A stretch of DNA of 64,000 nucleotides, from contig NC_058339.1 of NCBI RefSeq assembly GCF_905475395.1, positions 6,208,001 through 6,272,000 on the forward strand, in the 5' to 3' direction. The translations under genes were made by a program, and so were the position numbers. Below, piece by piece: positions 37,255 through 48,429 of this stretch (position 1 is its first letter; each line of letters starts with the position of its first letter). The stretch comes from Chrysoperla carnea. Lineage: Eukaryota; Arthropoda; Insecta; Neuroptera; Chrysopidae. The notes under the pieces are model-generated. The model searched no databases. It saw nothing but the letters and a program-made list of their open reading frames with translations, and was not told where the DNA came from.

Positions 37255-37720
37255 CTTCATTTCAGTGTGTAACGCACAATATGTTTATTTTCGAAAACTT
37301 TGGAAATTGGGGCGTTAGCATAATAAAACATATAGTCGTTAAACTGACGTAGGTCTGAGAATATGGCTTATGAAATATGTAGGCCAGTATGTTTATTTCA
37401 TTTTACTTATCTTTATTAAACAATTGTGTAAAAATTAGCCGGTTGTTCATAAATTTTCATACCCCCGTTTTTCCGACATGTTGGGGGGTGGAGGTCATTC
37501 CAAACAACCCAATGTTTTTGTAGGCCACTATTATTCTCTCTTATTATATTCATAAAAACAATGAATGTACATATTGGCCTACATATTTCATGAGCCGTTT
37601 TCTCAGACCTTAACATATCAGTTTAACGAATTTATGTTTTATTATGCTAACGCTGCAATTTCCAAAGTTTTTCGTAAGTAAAAATGTTGTTAAGTTACAC
37701 TCAAATGGAGCGAAGTTTCG
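37255..37720. mobile_element. Foldback element, ~110-bp inverted arms
   Basis: The arm at about 37288-37398 ('CGAAAACTTTGGAAATTGGG', 'GCATAATAAAACATA', 'GTCTGAGAATATGGCTTATG', 'AAATATGTAGGCCAGTATGT') is mirrored at about 37570-37680 ('ACATATTGGCCTACATATTT', 'CATGAGCCGTTTTCTCAGAC', 'TTATTATGCTAACGC'). More weakly, the match extends outward through 'TTCATTTCAGTGTGTAAC' / 'GTTACACTCAAATGG'. The outermost sequence is shared with the end of R6 at 48.4 kb ('ACGAAAACTTTGATATTGGG'), so the two families are related. Confidence 0.8.
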
Positions 37721-38579
37721 TGAGTGTGTAAGTCACGAAGACTATTATTTAAATTCATTAAAAAATAGTATTAAATTTTCAATGAAAAACATATATACAG
37801 ACTATAGATTCGTCCATCTATTCAATAATATTAATAAATTAGTGTGCCGTTATTATGCTAATTCCTTCAAATAAAATGCTAATTCCTTCAAATAAAATTG
37901 ATGCACGGAGTCAATAATCAACACTTGGACTATTACAATATTGATTAGATATTTGGAATTTATTTTAATTTTCTAATTCAATTTCACAGTATTTAAATGT
38001 CAGATACAAAATTGTATCTATTTTATTTTTTTTTATGTTAAACATAGTTATAGAAACTTTTCAAACAGAACAGAACACAGTGCAGTAGTGGAGAGAATAT
38101 ATATGTTTACATGCTATTTATAGTAAATATATTAAATGTCCCCACGAGGAATATAAAATGAAAAAAAAAAAATAAATAAAGTAACAAAAACGAAGCGACG
38201 ACCAACAACATTGAGGACGAGTTTTCCATTTACAAGTTTATGTCGTATGTAGATCAGAATATAGAGAAACGGATTTGTTTTCATTCTTGAAATGAATATG
38301 GGAATAAGTATAATAGAAACATTCAATTTGTTATTACTATTTGTATTTGTATGGTGTTATTTACAATGCAGTCATATTATTTTCAATATTGTCTATTCCA
38401 TATTTTATCTCCTTTATTTTACTCTCTCTCTCTCTTTGTAAAACATACGGATTGCAATGCAATAGAGTTACTACTACTCTCACTTATATAGTACAAGAAA
38501 TAGAGAGTTTGAGCTCAAACATTTTTGAAACTCGATGAGCATGGACGACCTGTCGAAGTTAGTGGGCCACCCGCTTAAG

Positions 38580-38660
38580 GAGATATACAAGAATTGAATA
38601 ATACTAGGAATTTCTATAAAACTTTATAAATACATTTTGTGATTAACATTATTTACAGTT
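38580..38660 (+). repeat. R3 5' fragment
   Basis: 'GGAGATATACAAG' ... 'ATAAAACTTTATAAATACAT' ... 'GTGATTAACA' matches only the start of R3. It then stops. Confidence 0.55.
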
Positions 38661-38992
38661 AATAGTTAAAGTATTGACGGTTGAAGAAAAAAAACTTAAT
38701 ATTGACGTAGAAAAAATTACTATTTAGGTACTTAAGATACTGAAAGATAAAAGTACTACAGTTGTGGGTTTGTTGCATTATACTTAAATATACCATGAAA
38801 AACAGTATTTTTTTTCAATCATGAAATCACCTTATTATAAAATTTCTTTAATTGAATTGAATAATATAAGATTTTTTTAATTTTCTGTGGAATGGACATC
38901 GCATGAGAGGGACAAATACTTGTGAAATTGTAAATTGCATTATCATTTACATTATCACTTGTAAGTATGAACACAAAATACAAAATGCATAC

Positions 38993-39336
38993 ATATACCA
39001 TGTGTGTTTGTAACATTTAGGCATATACATATCTGTAGTATGACAGAATACATCCGTTTAGTAATGCAACTAAGCGAGAGGTATTATATACATCTGTTGT
39101 AAGACTACAGATACGATACGACAGATCTTCTGTTGTATGCATGCAGAGAGTGGGAGTTTTGTTGCATACTTACTAGTTATCTGTAACTAAAAAACTCCCA
39201 CTCTCCAAGCGTCTTCCAACTAATGTTCAATACATGTATATAATACCTCTCGCTTAGATGCATTACTAAACGGAAGTATTCTGTCATACTACAGATATGT
39301 ATATGCCTAGATGGTACAAACACACATGGTATATAA
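38993..39336. mobile_element. Foldback/long hairpin, ~100-bp arms
   Basis: The arm 38993-39093 is mirrored by 39233-39336 with few mismatches. Shared landmarks are 'ACCATGTGTGTTTGTA', 'AGGCATATACATATCTGTAG', 'TATGACAGAATAC', 'CCGTTTAGTAATGCA' and 'TAAGCGAGAGGTATTATATA'. Inside the loop, 'GAGAGTGGGAGTTTT' (about 39150) and 'AAAACTCCCACTCTC' (about 39191) form a second nested stem. No protein is encoded. I cannot define a target duplication. Confidence 0.85.
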
Positions 39337-39339
39337 TAT

Positions 39340-40175
39340 ATACATATAGAAACACTCTTTGATATTCAGAGATATTTAAACTTTTAATAGCAAATGACTT
39401 GTAGAATAAAAAGTTTAAATTTCATTAAAAATTATTTTTATGTTTCACATTTCCATATTATTAATGTATTAGAATTAATTTAGAAACTAAAATGTAATTG
39501 CTTAAGAACATAACAATATAATTATCACAAAGTACCTTCCTCTTAATGCAATTACTATGCTCAGATATTTTAAATAATAGTTAGATTGGCACGTGATTTT
39601 ATAATTACAAAAAAACTATATTTGTGTAAATAGGTGAATGAAAATTCTAGACGGGAGTTTTTACGTTGATTAATTTCGAACAGAGCAGTTTTGAGGTTAA
39701 TATTATGAAATTATTCCAATGATACACCCTCTTGTCCATCACTTGATACGCCAATGGTCTAGGTAGCTATGGACCAGTTAGTACTACGAAATATAATAGT
39801 ACAATAATTTAATATAATTAAATCATATAATATTTTTAATTTAAATTAAAATATAAACAGCATTTAAAGGATTGCATTTTCTACTACTATATCGTATAAT
39901 ATAATATGAAAACTCGCTAAATAAAAAAAAGACATTTAAATTGTAAATGAAAGACTTATAATATACCATAAAACGTTCATATTAAAAACAGAGCGATTTT
40001 GCATCATTCTACAAAAATATAGGGTGAATTATTAACGTTAACAAGCTATCTTCAACCCGTTAGCACTCGTGTCAACTGTACGGTAACCATTTTTTTATGA
40101 TTTACACAAACTATAATATATACTTATTTCCTTTTGATTTCGAGTTTCGGATTTTATGAAAATATTTCAATAATA
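39340..40175. other. Gene-free stretch with an R5 copy
   Basis: No gene. 40.05-40.10 kb carries R5 ('CCCGTTAGCACTCGTGTCAA', 'GTACGGTAAC'). Confidence 0.45.
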
Positions 40176-40179
40176 AAAT

Positions 40180-40742
40180 TAGATACACACTTGTAGCATT
40201 TGAAGGTGTTTGTAAAAATGTTTTGGTATCTATGCACGGTACATGCATATAAACCAAAAACATGCTTTGTAGTCAAATAATGTGTTATTTTTAGCTTTAC
40301 AATACCACGCAGTTACAAAAATTAATATAATATATTGTGTGCAAGTGCTGCTTATAAATTTGATAATATAGATATCTCTCTTCAATCATCAATACTTTAA
40401 CTATAGTCGTCTTTGTTCATCAAACGATGAATCTTCGATGAACTCATAATTAAAATAGATATTATTAATATAGGTATTATTTTAAATTAAAAAATTGTCT
40501 TAATATTTTAGATAGTTTAATTATCACACACTCTAGATTTTTTGATATAGAAATATCCAATTGAAAAGGATAACCTATATGATTTATCATTTTTTCAGCC
40601 AGCTTTGAATGATAAAATAATAATAAAAAGCCCGATGACCTAGGAATATTTTGTGATTTTTGGAAACTTTGTTAATCAAAAAATGTATTTATTAAGTTTT
40701 ATTGAAATCTCTAGTATTATTAAATCCTTGTATATCTCCCTA
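40180..40742 (-). repeat. R3 dispersed repeat, full-length inverted copy
   Basis: The reverse complement of the R3 copies at 133 and 4689. It includes the start 'GGAGATATACAAGGATTTAA' and a segment absent from copy 1 ('TTGGATATTTCTATATCAAA'), so copy 1 has an internal deletion. Confidence 0.75.
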
Positions 40743-41094
40743 AACAAAACGGTTAAATCTCCGCTTATGGCATTGTAACCTCTTTATAAGAAGAAAAAAA
40801 CGTGGAATACAAATGGCATGTATTACATTTTTTTTTTTTAAAGAATTGTCACCATTTCCTCTTGCAACGACAACAGCACTTATATTGGATGCGCAACATA
40901 AAATGATTGTTTTTGGTGTATAATATAATAATAATATTATCATCTGTTCATGTCGTTTAAGGTTTAGTACGATATATATACCTACCTTATATTATACAAC
41001 ACTTCAAGGAAATTTTCTTTCTATCGTGCAATATGACTATTTGTGAAAATTGTAGATTGAATTCTGTAAATCTATCTAAGGACTAGTACGTCAG

Positions 41095-41420
41095 TCAAAT
41101 CCTACATTAAAATCACAAAGCGCGATGTAAATTTACTTTTATGGTATGTTACTTGGTCCCCTTAAGGGAGTGTGCAACTACGTTTTGCAAGTAAAAAAAA
41201 AGTTGTGCTACCTTTGTAATCCGAGAAAAACTGCAGAATCTTCTGACATCTAAATAAATTTAAACTAATTCAATCAAAATTTTCAAACTTTTTGTTCAGT
41301 TTTTGCAGTTCAATTCAAAAACTAAGATCTTTTGACATTATCATTTTGAAATATGATGCTCGAAAAATTTACATGGTTTCCAGATATGTTAAAATTTTGA
41401 GTATTGGAAATTTATTGATG
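41095..41420 (+). repeat. R14 half copy
   Basis: 'CCTACATTAAAATCACAAAG', 'GGTATGTTACTTGGTCCCC' and 'CTACGTTTTGCAAG' reproduce the terminal part of the 30.0-kb MITE. The opposite end is missing. Confidence 0.6.
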
Positions 41421-41954
41421 TTACTTCTTTGAAATTGAATCTTTAATCAAAATAAATAGAAAATACTAGTCAGGCATTCCAAGAATATACGAAATTCTAT
41501 CACCGTTCATACATGGTAGAATGAAAGGTTTAATAATAATAGCTTTATATTACTCGTAAGCACTATATTACGTGAATCGTTTTTTGTTTTAACACTTCGA
41601 AACTGAAAGAATAAAGAGAAAAAAAAAATGATGAGTTGTTTATATGTGTGTTTTATTATTTTACATTTTCTTGTTTGACATCTATGCACAAAGCATAATA
41701 CAAGTATTTAATGAAGAGATTGTGTAACGAAGCATGTTTTAATTTCAGTCTAGAGAACATTTAGATTTGAGTAAAAAGTACTCTGGTGGAAACATTTCCT
41801 GCTTATAGTCTAATTTAGCTTTGCAATGTCCTGAAAAACAAATTCTAGAAGAATGGGTAAGTCTCAAAAATTCTGAAACATTTTGAAAAGTATGAAAAGA
41901 TCTATGTAAAACTTATTAAGCAGTTTGAAGAGTGTATTTTGAGACTCCTTTCTA

Positions 41955-42410
41955 GAAGCTCAGCAAAGAACAACAAATGCGTGGCGAAAGTATTGGTCCT
42001 TAAAGTATATATTCAAGAACAATTTATCTTTAGTCCTGAAACGCAAAGTATTTGACAGTTGCATTCGACAGTTGCATTCTTCCAGTCCTCACCTACGACG
42101 CTCAGACTCTACCTTACAATACCCTCCGACTTTAAAAAACTTAGAACCTGTCAGCGAAGCAAGGAGGGGAGCATGTCCCAAATAAAACTAAGGGACAAAA
42201 TAAGATCTTTAACTATTCGCAACAAAAGTAAAAGATCACAAACTGGGCATCATATAACTGTAAAAGAAAGTAGGGACTCCAGATTAAGCAATGGAGGGAT
42301 AGTCTTGACATTGTAAGATTCGCAATTGATCGTTACAAGTGGAGGGATTTGCCCTGCAGTGGGCTCATTAGTAAATAGTCTTTATTATTATTATTATTAT
42401 TATTATTATT
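41955..42410 (+). pseudogene. Non-LTR reverse transcriptase C-terminal relic (RTE-like), dead
   Basis: A frame entering at about 41957 reads A-Q-Q-R-T-T-N-A-W-R-K-Y-W-S-L-K, then K-V-F-D-S-C-I at about 42045-42066. The next piece restarts F/D-S-C-I-L-P-V-L-T-Y in another frame after an exact 13-bp tandem duplication (42054-42066 and 42067-42079). A third frame then gives K-K-L-R-T-C-Q-R-S-K-E-G-S-M ... L-R-D-K-I-R-S. The order of these motifs (FDSCILPVLTY, then LRxxQRxxExSM, then LRDKIR) is that of the C-terminal part of RTE-type endonuclease/reverse transcriptase ORFs. The piece is 5'-truncated, has several frameshifts and ends in an (ATT)n run at 42381-42410, the usual 3' tail. Confidence 0.75.
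42381..42410. repeat. (ATT)n microsatellite, tail of the reverse transcriptase relic
   Basis: Ten tandem ATT units directly after the 3' end of the relic. Confidence 0.85.
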
Positions 42411-42414
42411 GAGA

Positions 42415-43315
42415 CTCTTCTAGAATACTTTTTCAGAATTAATCAGAGATTTCATGAAAATTTAGCTAAAGAGAAAGACTTTTCCAGAATAAATCAATAA
42501 ATTTTTTTGACTTATTCGCTTTTCTGACTTATTTATTCGCTCTGAGGAAAACCAGATAAGATATAGTTTATAATATATAATATTAATACAAACGCACTTT
42601 TGTGTAAAACTTGAATACATACAACGCATGGTTTGCTACCCATGGTACGCGGGCTATCGATTGCTATGGGTCTCACACCCTTCAAATGTTCTGCGATTAC
42701 GCATTAAATTAATTTAATATGAATTCTATTTTGAAACTCCCTGTGCCGCATAATTTGTCCCTTTTCCTGAACCAAGATTTAAGTGTGTTATCAGGTTAGT
42801 CCATACATAGAGGTCGAGTGAGGCTCATATAAAATTTATTTTTCGATAATACGTAATTATATTCCGTTTGTTTTCGTTTTATATATGGTACACAGAAGAG
42901 TGATGTGTCGTATAATACAGAAAAGTTTTATTTTTATATGTAAGATTCTTTTTTAGTATCGGTTATAAAACTTTTTGAAGGTAAAACAATAACGCTTTTT
43001 GATTAGTTAAATTATGTGAGTTGACGACGTATTCTATGTAGATAATGAGATCAGAATAAATTCGTCAGATGTGTTCTCGAAACTCGGAAAAATAAGTTTT
43101 ATCGATAAAAATGTTTCAAGCAAAAAATGTTGGGTGTGTAGGCGCACATCTTACGCTGACATTAAACTTGACGTAAGTTTTCAAACTCAATAAAAAGTCA
43201 CTCTACTCCATAACTGGTAACCGATGGATGAACACTTTAAATTAAAAAGTTGTTATTGATTTAAATACTAATATTTTTTCTTCGAAACATTTTCCCGCAA
43301 ACCGTATGGGGTTGC
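42415..43315. other. Gene-free stretch
   Basis: No supportable gene or structured repeat. Confidence 0.4.
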
Positions 43316-43318
43316 GGT

Positions 43319-43632
43319 TATGGAAGTTAGCGGGCCATGTTCGAGGATCGCGCCTCGAAGCAATGATTCAGAGCACTTAGCCAAATAGACCCTTGTACCC
43401 TATCCCCGCTACGCTTTTCAGTGGCTATTATAACCAACTGATGTACTGAAACCCAGGATTTGCCAAGCGCTGAGTTTCCTAATTTCTTCATGTTCGACTA
43501 TGGCCGGATCAAACCATTTCCTTCGCTGCTGTATGATCGCCGGGCAGTAACAGAGAAAGTGGATCGATGTTTCTTCTGAATTTTCTCCGCATCTGTCACA
43601 CGCGGGAGATTGTCTTTTTCCAATCTGATGTT
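43319..43632 (-). mobile_element. Non-LTR retrotransposon 3' fragment, copy C
   Basis: The shortest copy (~315 bp) of the element at 20.8 and 24.8 kb. It carries the Cys/His coding end and the same 3' terminus ('GGCCCGCTAACTTCCATAAC'), and is 5'-truncated at 43632. Immediately beyond the truncation point is 'GGTTTGGACAAAAACGG', which resembles the repeated motif of the 25.8-kb TIR element. Confidence 0.82.
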
Positions 43633-44107
43633 AATATACGGTTTGGACAAAAACGGACTTAAACCGGCTTTTTTGTCACATCTCTTACTGTAGGCACTAA
43701 TTATAAATAAAATTGTCAAAAATTAATTAATATCACCCCCACTCTTGTTCACAACATTTAATCCTCGTGTCTTTTCCCACTTGATTGAGTTTTATGTAAA
43801 TAAATTATTTAAGTACGCAAACTGGAAGGAAGATGACTAAAATAAGAAAAAAAGCGCGAATAAAAAGTTGTAGAGGAAAAAGTCAGACATGACAACAACA
43901 AAACACAACAAATAAATAATACACAAACAAAATATGAAAAATAATGGCTTACAAAATGGTGTAAAGAATATATTTATGTACGGACGGGCAAGACGGCAGA
44001 CAAACGAGGCATGTGTATAATTATTATATAACAAATATTTGTCCACTCTAAAAAATAGTAGTGGAGTCGCTCGAAAAGAGTGTAAATTTTTGTTAATATT
44101 CTATGAA

Positions 44108-44421
44108 AAATCCACGCCTTTTCAAACCCGATGACATTCAAACGTTTTTCAGTAAGATGTGAGAACTCCACCGTTACCGCAGTGATATTCAATTATATAT
44201 TTAAAGACCTGGTGATTATTGATCGCATGCAAAATCAATGGGATACATGGTTATCATCTCGCAAATATTACTTTGGTTACGCTAACACCCAATTACCCTT
44301 AGAAAGTGAACTTCAAGAAGACAATCAAGTTGTTATCATTTCTTCTCCAGATTTCAACATTCACATGAAGGAGCAATCTTTTACTAGGTCAAGAACCGCA
44401 GCTGCTGTCATCGGTAAATAA
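44108..44421 (+). pseudogene. Coding-like relic or isolated exon, unrecognised
   Basis: I do not recognise the product. The frame from about 44131 is open for 96 codons, and its second half looks like a real protein, with L-E-S-E-L-Q-E-D-N-Q-V-V-I-I-S-S-P-D-F followed by a basic stretch. A second frame just upstream (44108-44153) reads K-P-D-D-I-Q-T-F-F-S-K-M, also protein-like, then hits a stop, so a frameshift is possible. 'ATCG|GTAAAT' at 44415 could be a splice donor, in which case this is one exon of a larger gene. Composition is less AT-rich than its surroundings. A decayed pseudogene or an element-encoded fragment is equally possible. Confidence 0.3.
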
Positions 44422-44507
44422 CGCGCGTATTTTGTTTTGAAGTTATTAAGGTTTAAAAACCGCCGGGGAATAAATAGCCGGATCAAATATGATTTAACAG
44501 TGGGCCA

Positions 44508-44801
44508 CCGGTTCGGTTAGGTTGGGTTTTATTGGCTGTCCACGAAGGACACACTTAGGAAATAGAGCCCATTATGATACCATATATGTTTTTTACCACC
44601 TTTCCGCAGATAATTTCATTTATCAGCTCCTCAATTTCAGAGGCTGAGTGCACCTCCTTCATGTATATATAATGTACTACACCAGCCCATCACAAATATT
44701 AATTAAATTAATTTTGTTGCGACGGCAGGAATCGAACCCGCTACCCTATGCATACAGCAGACAGAATTGGTTACGCCTTAACCAACTGAGCTAAAAGGAC
44801 G
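44508..44801 (-). mobile_element. Second tRNA-derived SINE with 11-bp TSDs
   Basis: Flanked by exact 11-bp direct repeats ACAGTGGGCCA at 44497-44507 and 44802-44812. On the minus strand the head carries box A TAGCTCAGTTGG (44782-44793) and box B GGTTCGATTCC (44728-44738). The rest of the tRNA-like part does not close into a cloverleaf. A ~200-bp body follows, ending in 'CCAATAAAACCCAACCTAAC'. Head, body and tail differ from the 23.74-kb SINE, so this is a separate family. Confidence 0.87.
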
Positions 44802-44814
44802 ACAGTGGGCCAAC

Positions 44815-45480
44815 AACTACGCCATGAAAGATGCAATGAAATGCACGGTCGTGCCCGTCTGTTCACTATTACTTCCAACTAATATATATTTACACAAATT
44901 TAAAAGCTAAGGCAATTACCATTTATTTTTTACACAAGTATTTTATTTGACTAAACTGTACTCATTATTCATATCACGTTTAGTTAATATTTCTGAAGTT
45001 TTCTATTGACGCTTATATAACGCAACATGAATATCAAATATTATATAAATTCTACCAAAAAAATATATAAAAAAGTTTTATTATTACGAAGAATATACAA
45101 TCACTCTTATAATAACATTATTTTGTTTTTACTGTTTTAATTTGACTTATCACGCAGCACTTATCTGTCACTAAACATGTAAAAATAAAAATTTTACGAA
45201 TTTCTATAATTGGAATGTAAAAATATCAAAGTCCCTAGCACGATTGTGTCGATGATTATAAAACATAAGGAACACACGCTTATTGTTTTAGGATTGCTTC
45301 ACAAAAAATCGACGCTAACCATTTTCATACTTGATTATACAAAGAGAGAAATAGTAGTTTTGATTATAATTCTATTAGTTTTAAGGACAAGACTAAGTAA
45401 AGATAGTTATAAGGACTATAACATTAATATCTATAAGCAAAAAAGTGTTCCATTATTGAAATTTGATAGTTGTTTAATTA
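44815..45480. other. Gene-free stretch
   Basis: The AT-rich open frame at 45210-45488 has no recognisable features. No gene called. Confidence 0.4.
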
Positions 45481-45484
45481 GATT

Positions 45485-45690
45485 ATAACAACTTCGTAAA
45501 TTAAAGATTTCTGTAAAAAATTAAAATAGTAAATATCAAGCAATTCATGGCCATTTTTTTTCTGATATTGGATGTGTAAAACAATCCCTTCGAGTTTTAT
45601 GGAAGGGGGATAAGTAAGATCGAGAGAAGGAAGGGGTATAAAGCGGTGTTTTTTACTTTTCAGCCCACTGAAGCGGGGGGGGAAGGTATA
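45485..45690 (+). repeat. Helitron-like repeat (R10), 3' fragment
   Basis: 'AAAGATTTCTGTAAAAAATT', 'GGCCATTTTTTTTCTGATAT', 'TGTAAAACAATCCCTTCGAG' and 'CTTTTCAGCCCACTGAAGCG' align with the second half of the 21.8-kb copy and reach into the 3' hairpin region. Confidence 0.6.
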
Positions 45691-45699
45691 AAGCAAGTA

Positions 45700-46920
45700 C
45701 ATTATAATCGTCAAAGTTTGGATGATCAGATGATGATTGTTATCCTTTCACTTTTACTTTCCTTTTTTCCTGGTGTAATGTTCCTGTGAGATAGATTTAT
45801 TAATTTTAATTTTAGAGAAAATTTAATCATAGAGAAAATTATCGACATTATCGACAGAAATTATCGTTTGTCAGGTAGTGGTAGTTAAGGGGACCAAAAC
45901 TAACATATTTTTCCCGGAAAAATACACGGTTTTTACAGGATAGCACACAGGAACTGTGTTTTTTAAAGGGTTTTGTAAAAATTCGTGGAATAGATTTTTA
46001 GCGTATTTTCTTTAAGAAGTCTTGAATAATTTACACAGTAACGATAAAAATTCTCAAAATCTCTTTTAATTGCGGGACAGCTAGAACTATTTAAATACAC
46101 AGCTATACAGCTAGAACTTTAACAGCTAGAACTTCCAGGCTTTGAGGAAAACCGAATCTTCTGGTTTTTGATCAAGATTTGAAATCCAAGCTTAGGGTCG
46201 AGTCTGCGCCAGTCTTTATTTAAAAACTTGACCACTACCAAATCTTTATCCACTTATCATTTCCTACAAATATGGATCTGTAATACAATAAATATCCTTA
46301 AAACAAAAGTTTCATGAATCATATGTTTTTGGCATTTTCATGAGCGTCTAATGCAATTTATATAATAAATTCTAGAATTACATACATTGAATATAAAAAA
46401 AAATCGAATGAAGAAGTATTACCACCTATATTTCACACAAAAACAACTTACATAAAAATAAAACGAACATAAATACTTTTTCTCTAACAACAAACAAATA
46501 CCAACAATAAAAGTGTTTGCTAGTTTTTCTTCACAAGTGAAAGTAGTCGTTGTTATATATTTATTTATGTTGAAATACTTCTTGTGTATAAGAAGAAGTA
46601 TTTGATACCAATTTTTATTTATATAATATTAGATTATTCAAGTCGTGTAAAATACATTAACTAAAATAAATTTTACAAAACAATCACATTATATACGATA
46701 AACTACCAACACTTTGTATATGTTTACTCAAATAATGTGTGTTCCTTGAAGTATTGCAAAGGTTAGGTAATGGAAATAAATACCACGATACTCGAAATAA
46801 AATTGTATATCAAGAAACTCTATCATAAAATCTATCTAAAAGTATAATTGCAAGTGAAAACAAACCATCGACTTAGTTAAAGTTGACACAAACTGAAAAT
46901 TTTTAAATCCTTATCTTTTA
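45700..46920. other. Gene-free stretch
   Basis: No gene. A short R1-head-like piece ('AAGTGAAAACAAACCATCGA') is at about 46853. Confidence 0.45.
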
Positions 46921-46926
46921 TAGTAA

Positions 46927-47230
46927 ACAAGTGAAATTTACATAATTAAAAAAACCCCCGACCAATTTTGGACTACGGAACCCTAAACTCGCATTTTAAA
47001 CATATCTAAGAACACTCTCCCTTGAATTGCCTTTTTCCTTAAAGCCTTTTCCAAACTGAGCCGATTTGTAAGATCATCGCCAATTTTTAGTTTTTTCGGG
47101 TAAGGAATCTTAAATTCGCACTTGAAACATAGCTAAGAACACTCTCCATAAAATTATCTTTCTTTCAGACACGCACATATAGTAGTTAAACTTATAACAC
47201 CCCTTTTTATCGTTCGGAGGTTAAAAATGA
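46927..47230 (+). repeat. R2 dispersed repeat, near full length
   Basis: Head 'CAAGTGAAATTTACATAATT', two 'GGAA(C/T)C(C)TTAA' modules each followed by 'CTAAGAACACTCTCC', 'CCAAACTGAGCCGATTTG', and the closing 'GTTCGGAGGTTAAAAA'. Confidence 0.7.
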
Positions 47231-47985
47231 GTAAATAGGCATCTTGTATGATGTAAATGTTATGTGTTTATCAAATAATTGAAAACTATTATACATGTAT
47301 GACGTATACGTAAATCAAGTTGCCTATTGATTAATTTGGTAAGTCAACTTTAACATCAACTATTTCATTGAATTTACAATTTATTGATAAACAAAAAGAA
47401 ACATTTGCGCATCTAGCTCATGCGTTACTGCATGAGGTTTTAGCGAGCGTTTTCTTTTATTTGTAACATTTTTAACTGTACTAAATTTCCCATCGACTAA
47501 TAGACGAAAGAACAAATTTTAATTCAATTTTGTGACAATCTGTACCTACACAAGTATTTTGTTAGATTTTTCCGATATGCATAAATTGTACATTTTAGTG
47601 ATCGAAGTTTATATATTTTCAATTTAAGGTGTATTGTACAGTAACAGTACTCCGTACAATTGATCGACTCAATTCAAAATAACATATTGTTGGTATATCA
47701 AAATCAATTTATCTCTACATATTCGATAAAAATCAAATTACAAGTATTCGTTTACATATATATATATATTTTGTTAACCTAAACAAAAGCTTATCGCATT
47801 CGTGTTCGTTCAAATCAATGAACATTTGCAAATTTTGGTTTTGGTTTACATTCCAGACAGAATTCTATATAAATAATTCATAAATTTAAAACTCGTGATC
47901 AGCAAAGCTCAAAGCTCCATCATTTAAGTTATATTTTTCTCTCATTATATAGAGCGGGGGTTTTTCGTGATTAACACTCTTACGA
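47231..47985. other. Gene-free stretch
   Basis: No supportable gene. (AT)n run near 47757-47770. Confidence 0.4.
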
Positions 47986-47989
47986 AACT

Positions 47990-48425
47990 TCGTGAGTGGT
48001 TTCATTTCAGTGTAACCTATTCGTTGTGTGCGTAGTCATGGTAGGGACAATGAAATCGATGCCAACTGAAAAATTTTGGCGATAAAGGAGGCTGTTATGA
48101 CTAATTGGCAATTCTTTACATGTTAATGCTATAGAAAATGTCAAAATTTAAATTATTGAAAAACACTAATTAATGAAACTTGCATTAAAAATTATGAAAA
48201 TAAGAAATCAAATTGTAAAAATATTATTTTTCTAATGTAAATCATCATAATTATTTATTTAAAGTGAGACAATAATATTAAATTTTCAATGTAAGTCATA
48301 AATGCAATCCATACAATTATATATGCATCCATACAATTCCATAATTAAAGTAGTGTATCGATACCATGGAAACGCCTCCAATAAAACTCACGCACGGTGC
48401 GAATAACGTTTATATTTACGAAAAC
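47990..48425 (+). repeat. R6 dispersed repeat
   Basis: Inverted partner of 7.08-7.50 kb. Its ends ('GTGAGTGGTTTCATTTCAGT' at the left, 'CGAAAACTTTGATATTGGGG' at the right) resemble the outer and inner parts of the 37.3-kb foldback arm. Confidence 0.75.
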
Positions 48426-48429
48426 TTTG

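Noticed and set aside
44725..44801. Functional minus-strand tRNA gene
   Set aside because: Boxes A and B are present, but the cloverleaf does not close and the whole unit is bounded by 11-bp duplications as a 294-bp SINE.
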